The position numbers were made by a program, and so were the translations under genes. A stretch of 64,000 bases of DNA from Chelatococcus sp. HY11 (GTDB taxonomy: Bacteria > Pseudomonadota > Alphaproteobacteria > Rhizobiales > Beijerinckiaceae): the NCBI RefSeq assembly GCF_018398335.1, contig NZ_JAHBRX010000001.1, positions 4,022,001 through 4,086,000 of the forward strand, given 5' to 3'. Shown piece by piece: positions 25,089 through 34,401 of this stretch. Every line of letters begins with the position of its first letter. The stretch's first letter is position 1. The notes beneath the pieces are model-generated. The model had not been told where the DNA came from. It did no database searches and saw only the letters and a list, made by a program, of their open reading frames with translations.

Positions 25089-25619
25089 ATGAGGGATCGC
25101 ATCGTGCAGGCGGCCGAAAAGTTCAGCCGCTTCGCCGAGATCGTATCCGGTTTAATGTTCGCCGGCATATTCGTGGTGTTCATCGTTGGTATCGCTATGC
25201 GCTATCTCTTCCACAAGCCGCTCATGTGGACCGACGAAGTCACCATATTGCTTCTGCTCTGGTGCACATTTCTAACGGATGCCTTCGTCGTCCGTTCCAG
25301 CGACCATGTCGCTTTCGACGTTGTCTGGGATGTCGTCTCCCTGAGGACGCGGCGGGTCATCGGTATCATCGGGCGCCTTCTGTTCGCGCTGATATTCATC
25401 GGCGCCCTCCCCACTGTTATCGATTACGTTCTGTTTCTTTGGCGCGAGCGCACCGATGTTCTGGAGATCCGGCTGGACATCGTCTTTTCCTGCTTCGTGA
25501 TTTACATGATCATGGTTGTTGTGCGGCTCATCGCCCAGCTTGTCGAGTTTTGCGGGCCCGCTTGGCGGCAGCACGTCGCCGCATCCGATGCCCCCAATAC
25601 CTCCAACGTGATTGGTTGA
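25089..25619 (+). CDS. dctQ: TRAP transporter small permease DctQ
   Basis: The 176-residue protein has four hydrophobic segments and the family core GIAMRYLFHKPLMWTDEVTILLLLWCTFLTDAFVVRSSDHVAFDVVWD. It is the small membrane subunit that joins DctM. AGGAG lies six bases before ATG 25089. The gene is 40 bases after dctP and nearly abuts dctM. Confidence 0.93.
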   Translation: MRDRIVQAAEKFSRFAEIVSGLMFAGIFVVFIVGIAMRYLFHKPLMWTDEVTILLLLWCTFLTDAFVVRSSDHVAFDVVWDVVSLRTRRVIGIIGRLLFALIFIGALPTVIDYVLFLWRERTDVLEIRLDIVFSCFVIYMIMVVVRLIAQLVEFCGPAWRQHVAASDAPNTSNVIG

Positions 25620-25623
25620 AGCG

Positions 25624-26916
25624 ATGAGCACCAGCTTGATCGTTTTGTGCGTCGCCTTCGTCGTGGGGGCGGTTCTTCGCATACCGGTTGTTCTGACCAT
25701 GTTCGGCAGCGGCATTGTCTATCTCTGGGTGAGCGGCCAGGACGTCGGCCTACTCGTCGATCAGACGTTGAACAATATGATGGGCATGAACGCGATGCTC
25801 GCGGTGCCCATGTTCATTCTCGCCGCCAACGTCATGAATGCGGCCACCATTTCGGAGCGGCTCTGGTCCGCCGCAAACCTTCTGGTGGGGCGCCTGCGCG
25901 GTGGCCACGGCCATGTCACTGTCCTCATGAACGTGGCCATGTCCTCAATGACCGGCAGCGCCGTATCGGAGGCATCCGGCGCGGGCATGGTCGCCATCCG
26001 CATGATGCGGAACCAGGGCCACTATCCCGGTGGTCTTGCGGTGGCTGTGGCATCGGGCGCGTCGTTGCTCGGCCCGATCATGCCACCTTCCATCCCGCTC
26101 GTGCTCTACGCGGTTATTTCCGGCGCATCGGTGGGGGCTCTGTTCCTGGCTGGTATTGTGCCGGCGTTCCTGATGGCGCTGTCGCTCAGCATCCTGATTT
26201 CCATCATGGCGCATCGCCGGAACCTGCCGCGCGCCGGCCAGGTAGCGCGGGGCGAGAGACTGAAGGTTATCGCTGGGGCGCTGGTGCCATTGACGCTTCC
26301 CGCCGTTCTGCTGGGCGGTATCTGGAGCGGCATCTTCACGCCGACGGAAGCCGCCTCGGTCGCGGCGCTTTGGGCCATACTGCTCGGCTTTATCGTTTAT
26401 CGTAACCTCAATATGAAGTCATTGCTCGCCGTCTTCTTGGAATCATCCAGGCAGTCAGCCGTCGTGATGATGTTGATCATCAGCTCGTTCATCATCAACT
26501 ATGCGATAACGAACGAAGGCCTTGCGGATAACATGGCGGCGTGGATAAAGGCGATGAACCTGTCGCCGCTCCAGTTCATGCTGCTGGTCAACGTATTGTT
26601 CCTTGTCCTGGGGACAGTTCTTGACGGCGCGGTTATGCTGATGGTCTTCGTACCGGTGCTTTTGCCATCAGTGCACGCGCTGGGCATCGACCCCGTCCAT
26701 TTCGGTGTGGTTTCAATCATCAACTTCATGATTGCGATCATTACACCTCCCTATGGGCTTATTCTGTTTGTTTTGTCGACGCTGACAAAGGTACCGATGC
26801 GCGAAATCAATCGTGAAATCTGGGCATTTTGCGTCCCGTTGACGATTGTCATGTTCATTCTTGTCTTGTTTCCGCAGATCGTGCTCTTTCTCCCACGCAT
26901 GTTTGGCTTCCAATAA
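25624..26916 (+). CDS. dctM: TRAP transporter large permease DctM
   Basis: The 430-residue protein has about twelve hydrophobic segments and the family motifs LAVPMFILAANVMNAATISERLW, MSSMTGSAVSEASGAGMVAI, SGASLLGPIMPPSIPLVLYAVISGASVGALFLAGIVPA and IITPPYGLILFVLSTLTKVP. It forms the sodium-coupled transport channel of the TRAP system. ATG 25624 follows the dctQ stop by four bases. Length and order dctP-dctQ-dctM are standard. Confidence 0.95.
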   Translation: MSTSLIVLCVAFVVGAVLRIPVVLTMFGSGIVYLWVSGQDVGLLVDQTLNNMMGMNAMLAVPMFILAANVMNAATISERLWSAANLLVGRLRGGHGHVTVLMNVAMSSMTGSAVSEASGAGMVAIRMMRNQGHYPGGLAVAVASGASLLGPIMPPSIPLVLYAVISGASVGALFLAGIVPAFLMALSLSILISIMAHRRNLPRAGQVARGERLKVIAGALVPLTLPAVLLGGIWSGIFTPTEAASVAALWAILLGFIVYRNLNMKSLLAVFLESSRQSAVVMMLIISSFIINYAITNEGLADNMAAWIKAMNLSPLQFMLLVNVLFLVLGTVLDGAVMLMVFVPVLLPSVHALGIDPVHFGVVSIINFMIAIITPPYGLILFVLSTLTKVPMREINREIWAFCVPLTIVMFILVLFPQIVLFLPRMFGFQ

Positions 26917-26988
26917 TATTGGCATCTGCCAGGGCGAGGTGGATAATTCCTGCCGCTCCGCAAGACAGCTCGCCACCGGAGACAATCC

Positions 26989-27309
26989 ATGATCATACGT
27001 TCCGCTGTACTCGAGGGGCATGTTGCCCCCGGAGATCAAGAGGCCTTCGACCATAGCATGCGCACGCATGTGTTGCCGGCTATTCGCAGCTATCCGCGGC
27101 TTCGCGATGTCAGACTGCGAAAACTTGCTGTGCCGGAAGCCGGAGCGCCCGACGTCTATATGATCTTCGACCTCTATTTTGACAGTATCGCGGACATGGA
27201 TGCGGCACTGGCAAGTGAAACAAGGCAGATTGTTCGCATGGCGATTGCTGAAAACATGGCTGCGTTCCAGGGGCGTGTCTATCATCTTGTTTTTGACGAA
27301 GACGCATAG
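26989..27309 (+). CDS. EthD-like dimeric alpha/beta-barrel protein
   Basis: The 106-residue protein has the small ferredoxin-like pattern of dimeric alpha/beta barrels: a beta strand (IIRSAVLEGHV), a helix with PGDQEAFDHSMRTHVLPAIRSYP, strand LRDVRLRKLAVPEAGAPDVYMIFDLYFDS and helix DMDAALASETRQIVRMAIAENMAAFQGRV. EthD and related monooxygenase or isomerase accessory proteins share this. Its place between the TRAP genes and an epimerase suggests a small enzyme or accessory in the same pathway. Confidence 0.7.
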   Translation: MIIRSAVLEGHVAPGDQEAFDHSMRTHVLPAIRSYPRLRDVRLRKLAVPEAGAPDVYMIFDLYFDSIADMDAALASETRQIVRMAIAENMAAFQGRVYHLVFDEDA

Positions 27310-27324
27310 AGCATTGGACGGCTC

Positions 27325-28287
27325 ATGGGGATACTGATTACAGGCGGTGGGGTCGTCGGATTGCGGACAGCCGCGCTTTTGGCGGCGCGCGGTGAGCGTG
27401 TCGTGATTGTCGACGTTCGGCAGATCCGCTCGGACACCCTCGGCGGCGGAGTCGAAACCGCCACATGCGACGTTGTCGACCGCGATGGGCTCACCGCGCT
27501 GGTCGAAGCTAACGCGATCACGTCGATCATTCATACGGCCGCGCTGCTCTCGACGGCCATCCGCCGTGATCCTGTCCGCGGTGTCATGGTCAACACGGTG
27601 GGGACGACCAATGTCCTCGAAATCGCGCGCAGCATGAAGCTGAGGCGCGTGGTCATCGCAAGTTCCACGACGGTTGGATATACCGGGTTCTCTACACATG
27701 GGCCTGATCCCATCGAGGAGGACATCCAGCTCCGCGTAGTCAGCCAGCGGCCGGCAAGTATATATGCGGCAACTAAGCTGGCCGCAGAGAATATCGCACT
27801 ACTGTACAACGATCTTTATGACGTTGATGTCGCCGTTTTGCGTTATGGCGCGGTGTTGAGCGCCAGCCAGGACATCGCGACGAGCGTGCCGGATCAGCTC
27901 CTCTCAACGCTCATGTCGGCGGGGCGTGCCGGCATGCCTGTCCATATCAAGGACCCATTTCTTCTATGGGCTGGTCGCGAAGAATTCGTCGATGCCCGGG
28001 ACTGCGCGCGCGCCAATATCGCTGCGCTGGACGCTTCCGAGCTGAAGTCGCGCGTTTATAATATCGCGACGGGCGCATGGTATAGTTTCGAGGATGTCTG
28101 TGACGTCGTGCGCGGAATTTATCCTGATCTTTCCGTCGATTTAGGTGTCAATGTTACGAGCGGCTTCGCGGGATTTCCCCATATGCGTCCCGCGCCGTCG
28201 TCGACGGCCGCCGCGAAGCGCGAGCTTGGCTTCACGGCAGCTTATCGACTGGAGGATACGGTCTCCCAGCTGGCTTTGCCCGCCTGA
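27325..28287 (+). CDS. NAD-dependent epimerase/dehydratase family protein
   Basis: The 320-residue extended SDR has the Rossmann loop GGGVVGLRTAALLAARGE (residue 6), HTAALLSTAI where the substrate is sandwiched, and the YxxxK pair in SIYAATKLAAENIALLYND. It resembles sugar-nucleotide or dihydroflavonol-type NAD-dependent oxidoreductases. In this setting (after TRAP and EthD-like genes) it more likely acts on a catabolic intermediate than on a surface sugar. It ends the plus-strand run before the glycan island. Confidence 0.85.
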   Translation: MGILITGGGVVGLRTAALLAARGERVVIVDVRQIRSDTLGGGVETATCDVVDRDGLTALVEANAITSIIHTAALLSTAIRRDPVRGVMVNTVGTTNVLEIARSMKLRRVVIASSTTVGYTGFSTHGPDPIEEDIQLRVVSQRPASIYAATKLAAENIALLYNDLYDVDVAVLRYGAVLSASQDIATSVPDQLLSTLMSAGRAGMPVHIKDPFLLWAGREEFVDARDCARANIAALDASELKSRVYNIATGAWYSFEDVCDVVRGIYPDLSVDLGVNVTSGFAGFPHMRPAPSSTAAAKRELGFTAAYRLEDTVSQLALPA

Positions 28288-28308
28288 GGTGGCGTCGCAG
28301 CCATTCCG

Positions 28309-29682
28309 TCAAAAGTCATCCGAGGTGATGAACTGTATCCGGGTTCCATTATCGTTGATTGGTGACCGGGGCGCGGGCTGGGCGGTCGGAGACGGCGACG
28401 CGGAACGCTGGGGAGGCGATGCTGACGTGTGCGGAGCTGGTGCCGGGGGAACCCGTGGCTCCTCCTGTACGTCTAGGCCGATGCTAGCGGGGGACTGAGC
28501 AGCGCGGTTGGCCGCTCGCTGGGCGCGATAAGCCGCGACCAGTTGATCCGAGCTGCGGATGGCGCGCTGGCCGGGTGCTGCCGCTTCGGGGGCTTCCCGC
28601 ACGACGCGCCGAGCAGGGGCGTGCGGTGTGCTCACAGGTTCGCTTGATGCGGCCGGCCGCTGAGGGGCAGGGGGCAATGGCCGGCTCGTGGGTCGTTGAT
28701 CGGCTGGCGCCGGCTGCGGGGCCGGGGAAAAGACGACCGGCCGCGCATCCGTCTCGGGGTAGGACACCGGCGCGGACGAGCGCAGCGCTGGTGCGGGCTG
28801 TGCCGGTGGGGGGGCAGGCAGTTGCGCGACCGCGCTTCGGGGCAGTTGGGCCAGCGCTTCCAGGTGAAGAGCCGGCGGCGTGCGCGCCGCCTGCGCGACC
28901 CGTGCCTCTTCCAAAGCGTCGCGCAGGGCGCGTTCGCGCTCCTCTCCCTTATCGCGCTTCTTGCGTTCGTCCTTGAGCAGGCCAAGGGCGTCACGCAGCG
29001 AGGCGACGATCTCCGCGGATGGCTCCACGGTCGGGTTGAGCTGCAGGGCGGACAGTGTCTTGTGCAGCCGCTTCACCTCGGCTTCGGCGGCCTTGGCGCG
29101 GGTTTCAGCGAGCTTCGCCTTCTCGGCGAGCCCGCCCTGAAGTGCGGCTTGTTCCGTGAGAGCGCCGACAAGGCTGTCGACCTTCTGACGGAGATAGAGC
29201 TTTTCCTCGTCGGGTCCTTCCGGCCCGCGCTGGGGAGCCCGCGCTTCGTGGGCGAAGCTCTCGGCGACGACGGGGAGGGAGCGTGCCAGCGTGTGCAGCA
29301 ACGGCTGCTCCTCTCCCGACTGGGACTTCTGCACGATGGCATGGATGAGGGCGTCGAGGGTCTTGGCGCCTTGCCACATCAGGCGCGCCATGTCCGGGCG
29401 TTCGGCTGAGAGGGCCTCGGCACGATCCCGCAGCAATTCGGCTATGTCCTGAAGCCCGGGCGCGGCTTTCGCCGGCTCGCCCGCCCCATGCCGCGGAGGT
29501 GACACCGGCACCAGGCTCGGGCGAATGGCCGCGCGCATGAGAAGCGTTGGCAACCATTGCCTTGCGAAAAGGCAAAATTCCATCGCCTCGTCAATTGTGG
29601 GGGGCGTGTCGGCCGTCAGGCGCTTGCACCAGCGCTCCCAACCGTTGAAGCTTTCTGACATCATCTCGGCGTCTATGGACAT
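28309..29682 (-). CDS. Coiled-coil and proline-rich protein of unknown function
   Basis: The 457-residue protein has three parts. The N-terminal helical part (residues 1-150) holds Trp and Arg motifs such as NGWERWCKRLTAD and AMEFCLFARQWLPTLLMRAA. A coiled coil (about 160-275) includes LYLRQKVDSLVGALTEQ and LAEKAKLAETRAKAAEAEVK. A long Pro/Ala/Ser-rich disordered tail (280-440) ends in the charged motif RIQFITSDDF. No signal peptide or membrane segment is seen, so it is probably cytoplasmic. It closes the minus-strand glycosyltransferase operon, 111 bases after the GT4 gene. It may be a scaffold for the glycosylation or secretion machinery, which is inferred from position only. No family recognised. 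Confidence 0.7.
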   Translation of the reverse strand: MSIDAEMMSESFNGWERWCKRLTADTPPTIDEAMEFCLFARQWLPTLLMRAAIRPSLVPVSPPRHGAGEPAKAAPGLQDIAELLRDRAEALSAERPDMARLMWQGAKTLDALIHAIVQKSQSGEEQPLLHTLARSLPVVAESFAHEARAPQRGPEGPDEEKLYLRQKVDSLVGALTEQAALQGGLAEKAKLAETRAKAAEAEVKRLHKTLSALQLNPTVEPSAEIVASLRDALGLLKDERKKRDKGEERERALRDALEEARVAQAARTPPALHLEALAQLPRSAVAQLPAPPPAQPAPALRSSAPVSYPETDARPVVFSPAPQPAPADQRPTSRPLPPAPQRPAASSEPVSTPHAPARRVVREAPEAAAPGQRAIRSSDQLVAAYRAQRAANRAAQSPASIGLDVQEEPRVPPAPAPHTSASPPQRSASPSPTAQPAPRSPINDNGTRIQFITSDDF

Positions 29683-29793
29683 GGTGCCGGTGTAGCGTGA
29701 TCGGTGCCAGACATCCAGCAGTTATGCGAATCGCTCGGAAGAGTATGGCATCGTAGCAACTGGTTAACGCTGAACCTAGATGCAAATCGTCGC

Positions 29794-30999
29794 TTAGAGC
29801 TGATGGATGAAATGGGAGAGCTTTTGGCTAGCCTCCGCACGATCGAGCCCTCGTTGCCTGACGAGGTCTTGGGCCGCCTGTCCCAGGTGTTCACGCTGCT
29901 GCCTGTCCCGGAGGAGATCGACCGTGGCCCTGGCGAGCGCCTCGCTGTCAAAGAAATTCACGAGCCGCGCGGTTTCACCGTCGCTCATGAACTCGGTTAC
30001 AGGCGGCGTATCAGAGGCAACGATGGCGTGGCCCATCGCCATGGCCTCCAGCGCTGACCACGACAGCACGAAGGGATAGGTGAGGTAGAGATGGACCTCT
30101 GCCATCCGCGTCACTGTCACATAGTCACGGAAGGGAAGATTGCCCAGGAAATGGAGGCGCGTGTGGTCGATTTCCCAGCCCTTCTGCTGCAGCATAAGCT
30201 CCTTCCAGGTCTGGCCGTTCGCAGGCGTGGCGCCGTAGCCGCCCTTCTCCGATCCAACGACGAGGATATGGGCGTCGGGAGCTAGTGACTGCAGGATGGG
30301 CACCGCGCGGATGAACGTGTGGAAGCCGCGATGCGGCTCCAGGTAGCGGGCCACATAGGTGATAACAGGCGCCGAGCGGCGGATGCCGAGCTTCTGGCGC
30401 CACTGCGCCTCGGCTGCCTCGTCGGCGCCAAGGCCACGTAGGTCGATCCCCTCATGAAGAACGGCAATCTTGGAGTGCAGCTCCGCCGGATAGGTGGAGC
30501 GTTGCCAGAGCGTTGGGGAAATGCAGGCGACTGCGTCGTCAACCGAGGCGAGCTCGAAGGCATTGCGAACGCGCAGGCGATGCAGGATATCGAGGGATTC
30601 GATGGGGAATTCCGGATCGAACCCGATATCGGCGCCAGCGCGATGGTAGAAGAACTCGCAGTAGCAGACCAGCCTGGCGCGTGGAAAAATGTCCCTGAGA
30701 TAGAGCGCCTCGCCCCAGCCGCTGTGAACGACCATGACGTCGGGCTCGAATCCCGTGTGCTGCAAAAGCCGTGCCTGGGCGGCGACAGCCGATGCACGGC
30801 GCAGGCGCCCGCTTGCGTCGTCGATCGACAGATCGTTGGATTGCTGCACCATTGGCGCGCCGTAGCGATGATAGCGGATCCGGCTGTGCTGGAAGTCACG
30901 CGCGCCGATGCCCGCGACCTCCACATTCTCCGTCAGGAGCCGGTCGACCAATCCGGCGAACTGGCCTGGGAAGTTCTGGTGGACGAACAGGACTTTCAA
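29794..30999 (-). CDS. GT4 family glycosyltransferase
   Basis: The 401-residue enzyme has the GT-B architecture: an N-terminal acceptor domain starting MKVLFVHQNFPGQFAGLVDRLL, and a C-terminal nucleotide-sugar domain with VITYVARYLEPHRGFHTFIRA, ILVVGSEKGGYG and the donor-binding ALEAMAMGHAIVASDTPPVTEFMSDGETARLVNF (E-x7-E). It probably transfers a sugar to a growing glycan on the cytoplasmic face. Its ATG overlaps the stop of the methyltransferase gene, so the two are translationally coupled. Confidence 0.92.
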   Translation of the reverse strand: MKVLFVHQNFPGQFAGLVDRLLTENVEVAGIGARDFQHSRIRYHRYGAPMVQQSNDLSIDDASGRLRRASAVAAQARLLQHTGFEPDVMVVHSGWGEALYLRDIFPRARLVCYCEFFYHRAGADIGFDPEFPIESLDILHRLRVRNAFELASVDDAVACISPTLWQRSTYPAELHSKIAVLHEGIDLRGLGADEAAEAQWRQKLGIRRSAPVITYVARYLEPHRGFHTFIRAVPILQSLAPDAHILVVGSEKGGYGATPANGQTWKELMLQQKGWEIDHTRLHFLGNLPFRDYVTVTRMAEVHLYLTYPFVLSWSALEAMAMGHAIVASDTPPVTEFMSDGETARLVNFFDSEALARATVDLLRDRQQREHLGQAAQDLVRQRGLDRAEASQKLSHFIHQL

Positions 31000-31706
31000 G
31001 AGAGAGAACCTTTTTGACCCTCGGTTCCGGTAGCCTTCTGTGCGGGCGCGCCCGTCGCGGCGGCTGTCCTCTCCGAAGGTTCCTCAAAAACATGGTCAAG
31101 GTATGAGGGGGCGTCCTTCTGCATGGCGATCGCCCAAAGATCGAAACTGTTGCCAAAGGCAACCACGACGCGTGGAAAGCCGGCGTCGACAAGCAGGTTG
31201 CCAAGCCGATCCCGGCTGAACGCCGTCTTGTGACTCATGAAATGATTGCCGGCCGCCACCGAACGGCGGTGGCCGAACATCATGTCGAGTGCCGTGATCG
31301 GCCCGGCGGGCGATTGGTAGGCGACTTCATCGAGCTTCCCGTCGACCACTAGCTGGGCGATCGCCTCGATATCGGGCATCGTCATCAGCGCGAAGCCGGT
31401 GGGGCGCAAGACACGGCGAAACTCCCGCAGCGCCACGGGCACATCGTGATCGTAGAGATGTTCGAGGTTATGCGAACTCCAGACCGCATCGGCGCCACCG
31501 TCCGCGAAAACCGAAAGATCGCAGATGTCAGCCTCGACATCCGGCGCGACGTTGGGGTCTATATCAACCCGGACCTCGCGCCAGCCGGGGCGGCGGAAAT
31601 GCGAGTGAAGCTTGCGCGGATTGGACACGCCGCAACCGACGTGCAGCACCGTCTTCGCGCGTGGGGTCGGCTCGCCCGTCAAAAGCATGACTTTGTCGTC
31701 ACTCAT
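30996..31706 (-). CDS. SAM-dependent class I methyltransferase
   Basis: The 236-residue protein contains SAM motif I VLHVGCGVSNPRKLH, the acidic motif II in VRVDIDPNVAPDVEADICDL and WSSHNLEHLYDHDVPVALREFRRVLRPTGFALM, a pattern of type-11 methyltransferases in glycan clusters. It may methylate a sugar or cap a chain. The C-terminal 30 residues are low-complexity and charged. It lies 36 bases after a GT2 gene and overlaps the GT4 gene. Confidence 0.88.
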   Translation of the reverse strand: MSDDKVMLLTGEPTPRAKTVLHVGCGVSNPRKLHSHFRRPGWREVRVDIDPNVAPDVEADICDLSVFADGGADAVWSSHNLEHLYDHDVPVALREFRRVLRPTGFALMTMPDIEAIAQLVVDGKLDEVAYQSPAGPITALDMMFGHRRSVAAGNHFMSHKTAFSRDRLGNLLVDAGFPRVVVAFGNSFDLWAIAMQKDAPSYLDHVFEEPSERTAAATGAPAQKATGTEGQKGSLS

Positions 31707-31742
31707 GGATAACCACCACTGCTGGATTGCCGTGATGCACCG

Positions 31743-34235
31743 TCAACTGAGCCATTTGAACATCGTGTTGGGTTGTGGCGGCTGGTTCAGGCGCATGGCC
31801 CTGTCTCGCGGCGGCCAGGCGATGCCCGTATAGGGGTAGGCATCGCGGTTGAGGCAGGGTGAGTAGAGCGGATCAGAAACCAGCGTTTCCCCCCATTTGA
31901 GCCGCAGCGCGTTCAACTCGCGCCGTGTGCGGGATTGCCGCTCGGCACTCGCATCCTGTCCGCGGCTTGCGGATTCCTTGTGGCGGAGGACGGCATGCGG
32001 CGTCCAGATATTGCGCCGGCCGATTGCACGCAGTTTGAGGCAAAGATCCACGTCGTTGAAATTCACGGGAAACAGCCGCTCGTCGAGCCCGCCGACCGCG
32101 AAATAGTCATCCCGCTTGACCAGCAGGCAGGCGGCTGTGACCGCGCTGGTCTCACGCGTTACCTCCAGAAGCCCGTCATAGCCTGGTTCGTCGCCTTGGC
32201 GTTCGTTGAAGGCATGCGCGGCACCGAAATGCGAGCCGAGGACCACGCCGCCGTGCTGGACAAGCCCGCTCGGCCAAAGAAGTTTGGCGCCGACGGCACC
32301 CGCATCGGCAGCGATGCCGGCTTCGAGGAGGGCGGTCAGCCAGTCGCGATCCTCGACCTCGGTGTCATTGTTGAGCAGCAGGAGATAGCAGCCACGCGCC
32401 TCGCGCGCGGCTGCATTGTTGATCCGCGCGTAATTGAAGGGGCCAGGCGCCGGCAGGATCCGGACGCCGCGATAGGTAAGCTCGCGGAAATAGGCGAGGG
32501 TGTCCTCTTCGCGCGAATCGTTGTCCGCGATGAGGACCTCGAACGCGGGATGTGCTGTCCTGGCGAAGATGCTTTCCACGCAGGGACGCAGCAGGTCGAG
32601 GCGATCACGCGTCGGGATGATGATGCTGACCAGCGCTTCGTGATCGACCTCCGGCCGGATGCGAATGGCCGGGAAGAGCCGGCCTTCGCTCACCACGACA
32701 TGGGTCTCGCGTTCAGGATCGAGCAGCGGTGGCAAGGCCGCGACCAGCGCGTCGGCCTCCGCTTCGGCGGAGGAAACCGGCACGGTGACGAGCACGTTCG
32801 GCACATGGCCGATCGGCCGTCCGGCGGCCAGCGCATTGGCGACGACATGGGCCACAAGGCCATAGTCGCTGACGCTATCATCCTCGGACAACTCCGGCAG
32901 CAGGCTCGCATCGAAGGCGACGAGATCGCAGATATAGCCCTGGGCGAGGAAGCGTTCCTTGTCGAAGGCCGGCTTGAAGCGCGGCAGCAGCGTGCCGTCG
33001 GCCAGGGCGATCTCACTGTCGCTATAGACAAGGGCCGGCTTGTCCGGCCCAGCCATCGCGGCGGCGAGCGAGGTGAGCGCGGCCGGATGCACGCGGCTGC
33101 CGGCCTTCAGCACAAGGATGACATCACTGTCTTCCGCGACGAGATGGGCGCGTGCCTCGCGCCAGAGATCCAGGCCGCCGGGGGAGAGGCTTTCCAGCGC
33201 GACGGCCGTCCACAACGGCGCATCGTCGCCATCAAGGCTTTGCAGAGTTTCCTCGGCTTGATCGGAAGGGCCGAACACCACGGCGGCGATGCGCGGCGTC
33301 TCAGCCAATTGAGGCGCTTTCGGCGCGTAGGCCATGCGCCAGTCGGCATAGCTCGTCAGTGGCAACGCACTCGGCATCAGCCGTTCGAGATAGGCGAGGC
33401 GGGCCAACTCATCCTTGGACGCGGGCGCGATATCGGCCAGGCCGAATTGCTCGATCCCGCTGCCAAGGGTCAGTAGCGCGATGGGGCTGCCCGCGAGTTC
33501 GGTTCCGCGCTCGGTGAGGACGCGGATTTCGTGCACGCGCCCGTCGGCCAGTTCCATCGGCAGGGTTATGTCGAAGCCGTGGCGGCCTGGAGCGAGCGGT
33601 TCGTCCGGCCCAGGCTCGTACCACATGTCAGCTGGGACCTCCGCCAGCAGACGCGAGCCTTCAAACAGCGAGACGGTCAGCGTTTTTTCGATATGGACCC
33701 GATCACGCGCCCAGCCAACAACGCGGATGCCACCGACCCAACGGACCGAGCCCGCGATGTCTTCCGGCTTCGCAGGCCGCGCGGAACCCGTGCTACTGAG
33801 ATGCACCGTACCGAGGTGATGATCTGTATTGGCCACATAGGCCGAAACCTGACGCGTGTGTGCGAGCGAGGAGAGCTTCAGGCTTGTCGCGAAGCCATGG
33901 CAGCCGTCAGTGCCCTCCGCTTCGCGCAGCTCGGGCACGAACAGATCCGCCCGCACGAGTGAAGTCACCACGCCATCAAGCCACAATTCCACGGCGAGTT
34001 TGCGCTCCGGATGCCGGGGATCGAAAGCCCACCCCCCGAACAAACCGTCTCCGAGCTGCCAGAAGTCGCCCTGGAACGTTAGGTTCTTGGTCTGTGGGAC
34101 GGCCGCCGGCAATGGCTCGACATGCGCGGGTGCCGGCCCATGGGTCACCCGCTTGACACGGCGCTGGGGCCGTTGACTCGCAGCTTCAGGCTCACTCACC
34201 GGTTCACGCGTCTCGTCGCGACTGGATTGTTCCAT
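31743..34235 (-). CDS. Large GT2 family glycosyltransferase with N-terminal accessory domain
   Basis: The 830-residue protein carries a GT-A (GT2) domain from about residue 537: VSIIIPTRDRLDLLRPCVESI, then the metal-binding NNDTEVEDRDWL (about 618) and FAVGGLDERLFPVNFNDVDLCLKL. It matches the rhamnosyl or O-antigen type GT2 enzymes. Before it are about 500 residues that include a beta-rich region (LTFQGDFWQLGDGLFGGWAFDPRHPERKLAVELWLDG) recurring in large glycosyltransferases of S-layer and exopolysaccharide clusters, and a second GT-like remnant (AVVFGPSDQAEETLQSL). The enzyme is predicted to be cytoplasmic. Its place beside dTDP-rhamnose genes suggests rhamnosyl transfer. Confidence 0.88.
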   Translation of the reverse strand: MEQSSRDETREPVSEPEAASQRPQRRVKRVTHGPAPAHVEPLPAAVPQTKNLTFQGDFWQLGDGLFGGWAFDPRHPERKLAVELWLDGVVTSLVRADLFVPELREAEGTDGCHGFATSLKLSSLAHTRQVSAYVANTDHHLGTVHLSSTGSARPAKPEDIAGSVRWVGGIRVVGWARDRVHIEKTLTVSLFEGSRLLAEVPADMWYEPGPDEPLAPGRHGFDITLPMELADGRVHEIRVLTERGTELAGSPIALLTLGSGIEQFGLADIAPASKDELARLAYLERLMPSALPLTSYADWRMAYAPKAPQLAETPRIAAVVFGPSDQAEETLQSLDGDDAPLWTAVALESLSPGGLDLWREARAHLVAEDSDVILVLKAGSRVHPAALTSLAAAMAGPDKPALVYSDSEIALADGTLLPRFKPAFDKERFLAQGYICDLVAFDASLLPELSEDDSVSDYGLVAHVVANALAAGRPIGHVPNVLVTVPVSSAEAEADALVAALPPLLDPERETHVVVSEGRLFPAIRIRPEVDHEALVSIIIPTRDRLDLLRPCVESIFARTAHPAFEVLIADNDSREEDTLAYFRELTYRGVRILPAPGPFNYARINNAAAREARGCYLLLLNNDTEVEDRDWLTALLEAGIAADAGAVGAKLLWPSGLVQHGGVVLGSHFGAAHAFNERQGDEPGYDGLLEVTRETSAVTAACLLVKRDDYFAVGGLDERLFPVNFNDVDLCLKLRAIGRRNIWTPHAVLRHKESASRGQDASAERQSRTRRELNALRLKWGETLVSDPLYSPCLNRDAYPYTGIAWPPRDRAMRLNQPPQPNTMFKWLS

Positions 34236-34401
34236 GCGCTGTTAAATATACCTCTTAACGCCGGCTATTCGTCCCGGAACAACTTCCGGAAAGGGATAGC
34301 AGGTTTCCGTCCGGAGTTGAGTGAAAATAGAATGCGCTTGCGGCTTGTGAAATCGACCGGGTGAAATGCCAGGCCATTGCGGCGTATTGAAGAAGGTGAA
34401 C

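Noticed and set aside
31935-33476. 513-codon open frame on the plus strand
   Set aside because: It is antisense to the GT2 gene with clear GT-A motifs and has random-looking composition.
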